Below are positions 36,979 to 44,755 of a stretch of DNA of 64,000 nt, piece after piece; the first letter of the stretch is position 1; every line of letters starts with the position of its first letter. The notes beneath the pieces are model-generated. The model was not told the DNA's origin. It ran no database searches and worked only from the letters and a program-made list of their open reading frames with translations. The DNA lies in the NCBI GenBank assembly GCA_951828385.1, contig OX639973.1, forward strand, positions 434,001-498,000, in the 5' to 3' direction. Made by a program: the position numbers and the translations under genes. Origin of the DNA: an uncultured Poribacteria bacterium. Lineage in GTDB: Bacteria; Poribacteria; WGA-4E; WGA-3G.

Positions 36979-37971
36979 TTAGGCACGAACACGAAACGGC
37001 TTGTATACTGATTCTTCCTCCATAATCACGCGTGCGAGATGTCGGACTTGCAGTTCAATTGCGCGAAGGTAAGTCGTTTTCTCGTTGCGGGTTGGGTGTT
37101 GGAACGTCTGTTGCATCCGTCCATAGTAACCCGTAAGAAATCGGTCCAGGGCGGTTTTCGTAAAGCGGATGCCTGTGTCTGTCTGCTCAAAATCATCTAA
37201 CTGCACTCGGTTGCGGTTGACGAGTGAAAGCACATATCCATCTACGATAATCTGTCGGAACTCCTCCATGAGGTCGGATGCTAATGCGGCGTGTCCGTGC
37301 TTGGGTTGGTGGAAATATCCACAGTAGGGGTCTAAGCCGACGACATTTGTGAATGCATAAACATGGTTGTGTAGGAGCGTATAACCGAGTGAAAGCATGG
37401 CGTTGATTGGATCCGGCGGTGGTCGGAACTGCCGCGTTGTGAAGCCCCAATCGTGTGCCAGAAATTGTCGGAACGCCCGATAATGCGCGGCTGCTCCGGC
37501 ACCTTCGTATCCGAGCAGCGATTCCAAATTTTTAGCACGTTCAAGTTTTTCCAAAGCCTGACGCGCAGTGCGCGTTGCCGATTCCACCTCTGCATTTTGG
37601 GTGCGTTGCCGTTGCGAAAACCGGATGGCGTTCGTGAGTTTGCCTCGGACGAAACATTTCGCTAATTCGAGGCACCGTGACGGCTCTGCAGCAACTGCGT
37701 ATTGATGCTTTCGGATAAGTGTATCCTTGGCGTAGGGCGGTTGAAGTTTTCCCTTGTATTTTCCGCGTGAAGAGAGGAAAGAGACCGGAATGTTTTTGTT
37801 AAGTAGGTATCCTATCGTTGGTGTCGTGATGTGTCCGTTGCCGAAGATGACGACCTCGTCGAGTTGGACAATTGGAATTTCCTGAAGGACATCTCGCCCT
37901 TTTTTCACGATAACTTGGTTTCCAGATTTATGGAGTGCTGCGCCTTGTTGGGTGATGTATAGAATTGCCAT
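36979..37971 (-). CDS. cas1: CRISPR-associated endonuclease/integrase Cas1
   Basis: ATG 37971 has AGGAGG 7 nt upstream and gives 330 residues; a longer open frame lacks a ribosome site. Cas1 hallmarks are present: N-terminal beta domain (AILYITQQGAALHKSG), the catalytic Glu in LLGYEGAGAAAHYRAF, and the histidine/acid site in LDPYCGYFHQPKHGHAALAS followed by DLMEEFR. Cas1 integrates new spacers together with Cas2. It is downstream of the RT and close to the leader of array 1, so this array is the likely acquisition site. It is separate from, not fused to, the RT. Confidence 0.95.
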   Translation of the reverse strand: MAILYITQQGAALHKSGNQVIVKKGRDVLQEIPIVQLDEVVIFGNGHITTPTIGYLLNKNIPVSFLSSRGKYKGKLQPPYAKDTLIRKHQYAVAAEPSRCLELAKCFVRGKLTNAIRFSQRQRTQNAEVESATRTARQALEKLERAKNLESLLGYEGAGAAAHYRAFRQFLAHDWGFTTRQFRPPPDPINAMLSLGYTLLHNHVYAFTNVVGLDPYCGYFHQPKHGHAALASDLMEEFRQIIVDGYVLSLVNRNRVQLDDFEQTDTGIRFTKTALDRFLTGYYGRMQQTFQHPTRNEKTTYLRAIELQVRHLARVIMEEESVYKPFRVRA

Positions 37972-38040
37972 TTTATGCCTCCTATTGTTCTGTCCATCTT
38001 TAAGTTGTAGGTAGATTGGTTCGTAGTAGTGCGATTTATC

Positions 38041-38285
38041 GCACGTCTGCTGCTCAGAAACGGGCAATCAATTGCCCTACTACAAACGGATATTTGTTAG
38101 CGGATAAGTGTCTACATATTATCGCACGTCTGCTGCTCAGAAACGGGCAATCAATTGCCCTACTACAAACGGATATTTGTTAGCGGATAAGTGTCTACAT
38201 ATTATCGCACGTCTGCTGCTCAGAAACGGGCAATCAATTGCCCTACTACGAACGGGGCCCTTGTCGTTGTGGGATTTATCGCACG
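38041..38285. repeat. 83-bp tandem REP units (three copies)
   Basis: Units start at 38041, 38124 and 38207. Each includes a GTGCGATTTATCGCAC-type half and GGGCAATCAATTGCCC followed by CTAC. They fill the gap between the RT and cas1 genes. Confidence 0.8.
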
Positions 38286-38373
38286 TTGAGAAAATACCGA
38301 ATTTAAAAATTAATCTTCATAAAGTTTGTGTTACAGTATTGGGTTTGCGTTGCTACAAATCGTTTTGCACAGA

Positions 38374-39792
38374 CTAACAGTCTATGCTACACTTCGCTTT
38401 TTTCTGTGTGCCGCGTTTTTTGAAACGTTCACTGAGTTGTGTGGCAATATTCCTACCATTCTGGGTTGCATGTTGTCCGGCCCGTTTGACTTGAACGGCT
38501 CCTTGTTTCACGGTACGCTGGAGCTGATTCTGTAAGTTTTTTGCTCGGGATTCAGGGATGGGTTGATAACACCCATCCGCGTCAAAGATGTGTCCGAGAA
38601 ATTCAATCCCGTTGTCGAAATCTGCGATGTGCGTCTTTTTGGGGTTCAATTCTAATTTGAGCGTCGCGAGTTGTTTTTGGGCATGTTGAAGTGCGTGTCG
38701 TGCTCTGCCTTCGCTTCGACAGAGGAGGAGCAGATCGTCTGCGTATCGTACCATACGTATGCCCGCCCGATGCATCGCCTTGTCAAATGGGTGCAGATAG
38801 ATATTTGCCAACAACGGTGAGAGGGGTGACCCTTGAATGATGCCTATTTTCCGCGGACGGCTCATCCGCTCTTTCACGATGCTTCCGACAGTCGGTGCGG
38901 CGAGTGCTGCTACTACCAAAGGAGCGATGATGAGTAGTTGCTTAGTGGCAAGTGGCTTCCAGAGTCGTTTAGCATTGGCAAGGAGCAAGAGAAGTCCATC
39001 CCGTCCTAAGTTCGTCAGCATCTCCTTTCCGGTGTGCGCTAACGGCGCAGCGTGTGTCGCAATTTCGGGTTCGTCAACAGCCCACTCGTCTTCTATTACT
39101 GTGTTTTGATATTCGTTGTCGTGTCCATAATTAGGTGTACGCTGTAGGATCTGGTTAATCACCTGCTCAACGCCTTCACCGACGTGGTGTAATGTGCTTT
39201 CAATATGCGTGCTCCATGTTGGAAGTTTAGGCGGTTGTAAAATACCGCCCATATCCAACCACATCTGAATGAGCCGAAGGATCAGCGGTTCTTCCAACGA
39301 TGCTCGAAGAAAACGCATCAGGAGGTGTGTATCCATTCTGTCGAAGAAGTTCTCAATGTCGGCATGGACGGCCCATTGGTAACCTTCTGCGCGGATAGCG
39401 GTAACTTGTGCGATGGCGTGTGGTACGCCGCGATTAGGGCGGTAGGCGAAGCTGCACTCCAGAAATTTGGCTTCGTAGATCGGTGAGATGAGATCGCAAA
39501 CGGCGCGTTGAACGATCCGATCTTTCAGTGCCAACACAGAGAGTTCGCGTGTGCTGCCGTTTGCTTTTTTCATCGTGAACTTCTGAACCGGAAGCGGGTA
39601 ATAGCGTTCTTCCGCAATTTCACGTGAAAGTTGCCGGAGATGTTTTGTAAGGTTTGTTTCAAACTGTTGGATGGTAACGCCGTCGCTGCCGGGGCCACCT
39701 TTGTTGGCACGGACTTTTCGCCATGCGGCGTGTAATGTTTCAGGGTGACAGAGTTGGGTCGCAAGTGAAGGGTTCGACATATAATCAAGCAT
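38374..39792 (-). CDS. CRISPR-associated reverse transcriptase with internal insertion
   Basis: ATG 39792 has AAGGAG 7 nt upstream (472 residues). The RT core resembles group II intron RTs: RANKGGPGSDGV, the YYPLPV and LSVLALKDRIVQRAV region, FLECSFAYRPNRG, motif A VHADIENFFDRMD (Asp145), motif B IGIIQGSPLSPLLANIYLH, and YADD (350-353). Motifs A and B are about 175 residues apart rather than roughly 60, so some 115 residues are inserted, including a hydrophobic stretch at 285-306. There is no maturase or endonuclease domain and no intron RNA is seen nearby. Between cas2 and cas1, it probably allows spacer capture from RNA; this is known for RT-Cas1 systems and inferred here. Confidence 0.88.
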   Translation of the reverse strand: MLDYMSNPSLATQLCHPETLHAAWRKVRANKGGPGSDGVTIQQFETNLTKHLRQLSREIAEERYYPLPVQKFTMKKANGSTRELSVLALKDRIVQRAVCDLISPIYEAKFLECSFAYRPNRGVPHAIAQVTAIRAEGYQWAVHADIENFFDRMDTHLLMRFLRASLEEPLILRLIQMWLDMGGILQPPKLPTWSTHIESTLHHVGEGVEQVINQILQRTPNYGHDNEYQNTVIEDEWAVDEPEIATHAAPLAHTGKEMLTNLGRDGLLLLLANAKRLWKPLATKQLLIIAPLVVAALAAPTVGSIVKERMSRPRKIGIIQGSPLSPLLANIYLHPFDKAMHRAGIRMVRYADDLLLLCRSEGRARHALQHAQKQLATLKLELNPKKTHIADFDNGIEFLGHIFDADGCYQPIPESRAKNLQNQLQRTVKQGAVQVKRAGQHATQNGRNIATQLSERFKKRGTQKKAKCSIDC

Positions 39793-40306
39793 AGAAAATC
39801 TCCTTTTTGTTTCTACACGCGTTGATACTGCGCTTTGTTGAAGACCGAGGAATTGCATTGTGTTCATTGGGAAAACGAGCGGACATTAAGCAGACGATTG
39901 TATAGAGTCTGCAACCGTTGAAAAGGATAGTAAAAAATTGACGATTATTTTTTCTGAATCGCGGATTCTCGCGGATTTCACAGATTTCGCGGATTTTATA
40001 GTAGACTTCATAATTACTTAGACACTCGTATAGTAGCGTGAACTGTGAAGTCACGTTTTATACTGCCACAGGCTAACAGCCTATGCTACAAGGAAAGCAC
40101 AAACTAAAAGTTTATGCTACATGCGAAGATTTATTTTTTAGAGTAAATTCCGTAATTACTTAGACACTTGTATCGTCATGTGAACTGTGAAGTCATGTTT
40201 TATACTGCCACAGGCTAACAGCCTATGCTACAAGGGAGGGATGTAGAGCGTGTTGTTGTGAAGGTACTGGAAGCGCGAGCACAGGTCGCGGGAAATAGCA
40301 CGGGTG
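39793..40306. other. Intergenic stretch with several short repeats
   Basis: No gene is seen. It holds the second copy of the 45-bp repeat (39952-39998), two REP hairpins (CACAGGCTAACAGCCTATG then CTAC at about 40067 and 40209), and a directly repeated segment around 40013-40060 and 40150-40200 (TAATTACTTAGACACT...GTGAACTGTGAAGTCA). Confidence 0.55.
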
Positions 40307-41734
40307 CTACGGCATCGAAGGGTTCGTGAAAAGTGGCGATTCGAGCATTTCAAGAAGCACCCGTTTGCGACGGTGCCGTTCTCGAAGTACTTTTAGATAA
40401 GCCTTCCATTCGCTGTCCTGGTCGAGGTGCTGATAGAGTTTCTGTGCTTCGGTCAGGTAGTGCTGAACTGTCTTATAGTCCGTGCGTTTCCGTGAGGTCA
40501 GCACCTGTTCGATTAGTCCTTGATAGAGCATAATAGCGGTTTCTGGGCGGTGCCCTTCCACTAACGTGAGGATTTGCTTCGTGAAATTCGGGATACGGTT
40601 CGCAAGTGGATTTTTGAGAATATCCCAGTATTCCTCAATCGTGAGTGAGAATTCTTCGAGTGCCTCCCATACCGTATCCTCATCCTGACGTTCGAGAAGA
40701 AAATTGATAAAAGCAGCGGCAGCCTCTTCGCGTCGCGCGAGTCGGAAGGCTGCTGCGATCTGTTCGTTGTTAAGATGGAGGTACAATAAAAGTTGAACGT
40801 GTGTCTGCCGATCGCGGCTTTCATCGAGGCGTTGTTCAATTGCCGTTTGGAGGTCGGTTATGTCTTGTGTAACGGAAAGCTGCTTGAGAAGGTGGATGAG
40901 GTGTGGTGTGAAAGCGGCTTCTGCCTCGAAGCTGAGTTCCAATAGCGGTTGGTGGTATTCACAAAGTGCGGTCGATTCCTGTAATGTGTCGGCGATCTGG
41001 CCGAACTGCGTTGTGCATGTACGGACGAATCGTGGCAATTCGGCACTTTGAAGTGTATCTTCGTAACGGACAATAGATTGGTGTATTAAGGCATAGAGGA
41101 TTGACAATGCGAATTCCGTTGCGCCTGCTTGTGCCAGCGATTCAGCATGTTTTCCGAGTTCTGTCAGCTGCTCGATGACCTTGTGGAGTTGATGCTGTTC
41201 GAGAAATCCATCCCCGAAAAGGCGATCAATCTGTTCGCGGTAGGCTGTGGTTGTCGCGGATACGACTGCAGTGGATGCTGATGCTGTAGGTGTTTCTCGG
41301 AATTGGGACTCTGTTACGCCGTCTGTGTATGTTTTCACGATCGGCACCAACGCGGGTTCGCGTTTGAGGAGTTCGGAAATAATGTGTAAAAGGGTTGCCC
41401 TCGGTTTCTCAGCAATCGCTGTCAGTACGGGTTCTACGGAATGGATCTCGTCTATTTCATGAACGTAGGTGAGTAGCAGTGCAACGATGTGTTTACAGTC
41501 GCCACCCCAATCGTATGGACAGGAACACTCCGCGTCAGCGATACCTGTGGGTGTCAATTCCACAGAGACGCGATAGGGGGTGAATTCTGAGCCTTGGCAG
41601 GTTGCGGAGAGCGTCCAGTCGTGAAAGATGGCATTTTCGATGGCTTCATCGTAGAAATAGCCCTCACCGCGTGAAAAGACTGCCTTTGTGCATCGCTCTT
41701 GAATCTGGTCTTCGGTAATGTTCGGATATTGCAT
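40307..41734 (-). CDS. SWIM zinc-finger protein in the cas2-RT-cas1 cassette
   Basis: ATG 41734 begins 1 nt after the cas2 stop, so translation is coupled. The 475-residue protein has a SWIM zinc finger (Cys70, Cys72, Cys80, His82; CSCPYDWGGDCKH) after a short beta region, and the remaining 390 residues are almost entirely helical, with TPR/HEAT-like segments. SWIM domains bind DNA or protein partners. Its position within the adaptation genes suggests a role in spacer acquisition or in regulating it; this is inference from context. No nuclease or ATPase motif is visible. Confidence 0.8.
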   Translation of the reverse strand: MQYPNITEDQIQERCTKAVFSRGEGYFYDEAIENAIFHDWTLSATCQGSEFTPYRVSVELTPTGIADAECSCPYDWGGDCKHIVALLLTYVHEIDEIHSVEPVLTAIAEKPRATLLHIISELLKREPALVPIVKTYTDGVTESQFRETPTASASTAVVSATTTAYREQIDRLFGDGFLEQHQLHKVIEQLTELGKHAESLAQAGATEFALSILYALIHQSIVRYEDTLQSAELPRFVRTCTTQFGQIADTLQESTALCEYHQPLLELSFEAEAAFTPHLIHLLKQLSVTQDITDLQTAIEQRLDESRDRQTHVQLLLYLHLNNEQIAAAFRLARREEAAAAFINFLLERQDEDTVWEALEEFSLTIEEYWDILKNPLANRIPNFTKQILTLVEGHRPETAIMLYQGLIEQVLTSRKRTDYKTVQHYLTEAQKLYQHLDQDSEWKAYLKVLRERHRRKRVLLEMLESPLFTNPSMP

Positions 41735-41735
41735 G

Positions 41736-42011
41736 TTAGACCACAATCGTTTCGGGAGCTGTCGTTACATCTCCAACAGCGGGGACTTCAATCCGTCCGA
41801 CACAGGCGCGACATAAGGCGTAGTACCGAACGGCATCCTCGTCGGGATGGATAACGCTGCTAACGGCTTGTTTCATCTGCTCGAATTGGGATCGGGTGAG
41901 ATGCGCTTCAAAGACGCTATATTGGACGCGGGTGCCGAACCCTTTGAGTACTTTGGCGAGCTGGTTGCGTCTCTGGTCGTCTGGGATATCGTAAGAGATG
42001 ACATAGAACAC
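41736..42011 (-). CDS. cas2: CRISPR-associated endoribonuclease/adaptor Cas2
   Basis: The GTG at 42011 has GGAGG 8 nt upstream and gives a 91-residue product, normal for Cas2; an open frame from 42053 would add 14 charged residues. The core is FYVISYDIPDDQRRNQLAKV with the conserved first-strand Asp, then GTRVQYSVFEAHLTRSQFEQ and DAVRYYALC. Cas2 bridges two Cas1 dimers in the integrase complex. It is the first gene of the adaptation operon. Confidence 0.93.
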   Translation of the reverse strand: MFYVISYDIPDDQRRNQLAKVLKGFGTRVQYSVFEAHLTRSQFEQMKQAVSSVIHPDEDAVRYYALCRACVGRIEVPAVGDVTTAPETIVV

Positions 42012-42088
42012 CGAATTGACCTCCGTTGCTTTTTTCGGTTTCGTTTTGTTCAACGCAACCTACAATTTACATACGCCGAACTCACGTT

Positions 42089-42118
42089 AGGATAGCAGTC
42101 CTGTCGTTCGTTTGTCAA
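42089..42118 (-). promoter_or_regulatory. Probable promoter of the adaptation operon
   Basis: On the minus strand TTGACA (42113-42118) and TATCCT (42089-42094) are 18 nt apart, about 75 nt upstream of cas2. The -10 is imperfect. Confidence 0.5.
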
Positions 42119-42263
42119 GAAAAAATTATTTGAAAATAGGTTTTGGATGTGGTATTATGTCCATTATCGTAAAATCTATAATTATCTTTACAGTATGGTT
42201 TGTAGTCGTGCGATTTTGCGGCGTACTCGCCCAAATGCGAAGTGTATTATGCACGTTCTCCCA

Positions 42264-42465
42264 GGTTCGTAGTAGTGCGATTCATCGCACGTTTGAAGGT
42301 CAAAAACGGGCAATGAATTGCCCTACTACATAAGGTCTAACTCATAAATAGGTTCGTAGTAGTGCGATTCATCGCACGTTTGAAGGTCAAAAACGGGCAA
42401 TGAATTGCCCTACTACATAAGGTCTAACTCACAAACAGGTTCGTAGTAGTGCGATTTATCGCACG
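42264..42465. repeat. 87-bp tandem REP units
   Basis: Units start at 42264, 42351 and 42438. Each has GTAGTAGTGCGATTCATCGC plus CACG, and the first two also have GGGCAATGAATTGCCC followed by CTAC. They lie directly upstream of the RAYT gene. Confidence 0.8.
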
Positions 42466-42480
42466 TTGTCGAAGATAAAC

Positions 42481-43083
42481 ATGTACAATTATCGTAAACA
42501 AACATCTGAACAGCAAACTGAAACCTTGCGCCAACGCCGGATAAGCAGTTTACCATTGCATGAACCACCCCACTTTCGCCTTGCCAAAGGTTGGTTTCTG
42601 ATTACCGCTGCGACTTACGAACACAAGCGATATTTCCATACCGAAGAAGAGCGCGCATGGCTCCTTGGCGAACTAAGAAAAGAGCTTCAAATCGTTAAGG
42701 TCCCTATAAGCAGTTGGGTTATATTGCCAAATCATTATCATCTATTAGTTCAATGTCATCCGCTTTCGGTTATCAGTCGTCCTTTACGCAAGGTTCATGC
42801 GCGTACAGCACGTGAACTCAATCGGCGTGCTGGACTGACAGGACGAAAAATTTGGCACCTTTTTAGCGATCGACAGATTCGTAATGAACGACATTACTAC
42901 ACCACACTGAACTATATCCACTACAATCCTACAAAGCATGATTACGCGAAAAAACCTGCAGACTGGGCTTGTTCAAGTGTTCATTGGTATGAAAAACATT
43001 TTGGCATTGAATGGCTGCGAGATCTTTGGCGAACTTATCCTATTCGTGATTATGGCAAAGGTTGGGATTGGTTAAGTAAGTGA
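42481..43083 (+). CDS. REP-associated tyrosine transposase (RAYT, Y1/IS200-like)
   Basis: This 200-residue protein (ATG 42481; a TTG at 42466 is also in frame) has the HUH motif in WVILPNHYHLLVQCHPL and a downstream Tyr region (YTTLNYIHYNPTKHDYAKKP), as in TnpA_REP proteins. These enzymes nick single-stranded DNA next to REP hairpins and probably spread them. REP units with GTAG at the hairpin foot flank the gene on both sides and occur all over the window. Its last codons are included in the tandem repeat that follows. Confidence 0.88.
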   Translation: MYNYRKQTSEQQTETLRQRRISSLPLHEPPHFRLAKGWFLITAATYEHKRYFHTEEERAWLLGELRKELQIVKVPISSWVILPNHYHLLVQCHPLSVISRPLRKVHARTARELNRRAGLTGRKIWHLFSDRQIRNERHYYTTLNYIHYNPTKHDYAKKPADWACSSVHWYEKHFGIEWLRDLWRTYPIRDYGKGWDWLSK

Positions 43084-43535
43084 TGCCCTTGAACAATAGA
43101 AAATCGTTTGTAGTAGTGCGATTTATCGCACGTCCAAACGGCAAAGGTTAGGACTGGTTAAGTAAGTGATGCCCTTGAACAATAGAAAATCGTTTGTAGT
43201 AGTGCGATTTATCGCACGTCCAAACGGCAAAGGTTAGGACTGGTTAAGTAAGTGATGCCCTTGAACAATAGAAAATCGTTTGTAGTAGTGCGATTTATCG
43301 CACGTCCAAACGGCAAAGGTTAGGATTGGTTAAGTAAGTGATGCCCTTGAACAATAGAAAATCGTTTGTAGTAGTGCGATTTATCGCACGTCCAAACGGC
43401 AAAACGGGCAATGAATTGCCCTACTACGAACCAGAACACTTTTTGAGACGCAATGGGCAATGAATGGTTGCCCTACTACAAACCAAGATACCTTTCAGAG
43501 ACAGAACGGGCAATGAATTGCCCTACTACAAACCA
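43054..43535. repeat. 86-bp tandem repeat that copies the RAYT 3' end, plus REPs
   Basis: The unit (TGATGCCCTTGAACAATAGA at 43081, 43167, 43253 and 43339) joins the last codons of the RAYT gene, a spacer, and the REP GTAGTAGTGCGATTTATCGC. Four units are followed by three GGGCAATGAATTGCCC-type REPs up to about 43535. Confidence 0.82.
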
Positions 43536-43547
43536 AATGGGTGTGAT

Positions 43548-43751
43548 ATGCCTGAATTCATCAGCTCTCCAATATTTTTGATAATTGCAGCGATACTCGC
43601 CATTTTTCTCCTGATTGCTATTGTGAAGGGCGCGCTCCGTCTCTTCATCTGGATCGCTATTATTGCGGTGATTCTTATCGGGCTCGGTATTGTGACCCGG
43701 TCTGAGGTGCGCGATTGGTTTGAGAATCTCCTCAAGACGGTAACGGGATAG
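43548..43751 (+). CDS. Small membrane protein
   Basis: From ATG 43548 this 67-residue protein has two hydrophobic helices (FLIIAAILAIFLLIAIV and LFIWIAIIAVILIGLGIV) and a short charged tail ending in ENLLKTVTG. No family is recognised and the ribosome site is weak. It converges on cas6 with a 10-nt gap. Confidence 0.5.
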   Translation: MPEFISSPIFLIIAAILAIFLLIAIVKGALRLFIWIAIIAVILIGLGIVTRSEVRDWFENLLKTVTG

Positions 43752-43761
43752 ACGTTGGGAC

Positions 43762-44748
43762 TCAGTTTATCGGTGGCGGGTTGTCTCTCGATCCACAGAT
43801 GCGGTACTGTCCAAACCCAAATGCTGTATGATGCCCGATGTGTAAATACTCGCCGAGATAGATAAAGGGCAGAAACGGCTCCAGCTCACCTTCAAAACGG
43901 ACTTTGCCGATAAACCCACCCATCGGCACGGATTTCTCTGTGCGGTAGGAGTAGCGGTCCTTTCTGAGCCAATTCAAACGGAGTTTATGCGTGACAGCAC
44001 CGGCAGCTTCAATTAAGACAGGCGCGTCTACGTCCAAATCCTCGCCACAATGGAAATAACTCAGGAACCGGATACGCCGGAGCAGGTTGCGGAGAAGATT
44101 TTCAAACGTTAGTTCACTCGACCACTTTCCGTTGACCTTGATACTGGTGGGTGTGATAAATTCGAGTTCAATCGCATCGGCGGTGTGCGGTGCGGCTTGC
44201 ATCACATCGTCGAGTTGGAGCATCAGTCCGTCGTCTGTTAGCATCTCGGTCTCTGCGGTGTAAATGGTCTGAGGTTGATGGCTGCCATGCGCCGGTAAAC
44301 TTTCGACTTTATTGAGTTGACACTGCCCGCGTTTATCTCGGAGTCCGATGCGTCGCTTGCCTATCTGATCGAAGGTAAATACCATCCACGGTAACAGGTT
44401 GATTGCCTCACCGATGAGTGTTAGATTACAGGTGAAGGTGTCGCCCGGTTCGTATTCAAGTTGTCCGGTGCGCGGTGGTTCGAGGATGAACGGGTGCGGT
44501 GCGAAGGGTTGACCGCGGAGGATAATGCTATCCTCCGGTACAGGCGTTTCAAAGCATTTGGAGTAGACGCATCGATCCGGGAACTGGCACCGTTCCTCAC
44601 ATTCTCTCGTGGTCTCGACGCATGTGATGTGTCGTAGGATATATCCGAATCTGCCGCGGAAGACGTTGCCTTTGTGTCGTGGCATCTTCAGCGGTTCTTG
44701 GGCGGTATAGGTGAAGCGGTAGCGTGCGAATTGGAAGTTTTTGAGCAT
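43762..44748 (-). CDS. cas6: CRISPR pre-crRNA endoribonuclease Cas6
   Basis: This 328-residue protein fits the Cas6 family with the PF10040-type C-terminal domain: it ends FIGKVRFEGELEPFLPFIYL, then GEYLHIGHHTAFGFGQYRI, with the glycine-rich loop near the C-terminus. The N-terminal ferredoxin-like domain starts FQFARYRFTYTAQEPL and has a Cys cluster (CEERCQFPDRCVYSKC) that could bind zinc. Cas6 cuts the repeat after the TTCCC/GGGAA stem to leave the ATTGAAAC tag. It is the last gene of the effector operon, 7 nt after the Card1-like gene. It is the only intact cas6 here, so it must serve all arrays unless another lies elsewhere. Confidence 0.88.
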   Translation of the reverse strand: MLKNFQFARYRFTYTAQEPLKMPRHKGNVFRGRFGYILRHITCVETTRECEERCQFPDRCVYSKCFETPVPEDSIILRGQPFAPHPFILEPPRTGQLEYEPGDTFTCNLTLIGEAINLLPWMVFTFDQIGKRRIGLRDKRGQCQLNKVESLPAHGSHQPQTIYTAETEMLTDDGLMLQLDDVMQAAPHTADAIELEFITPTSIKVNGKWSSELTFENLLRNLLRRIRFLSYFHCGEDLDVDAPVLIEAAGAVTHKLRLNWLRKDRYSYRTEKSVPMGGFIGKVRFEGELEPFLPFIYLGEYLHIGHHTAFGFGQYRICGSRDNPPPIN

Positions 44749-44755
44749 GGTATGT

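Noticed and set aside
38374-39792. The RT as part of a group II intron
   Set aside because: No maturase or endonuclease domain follows the RT core, no intron-like RNA ends were noticed around it, and its neighbours are cas genes.
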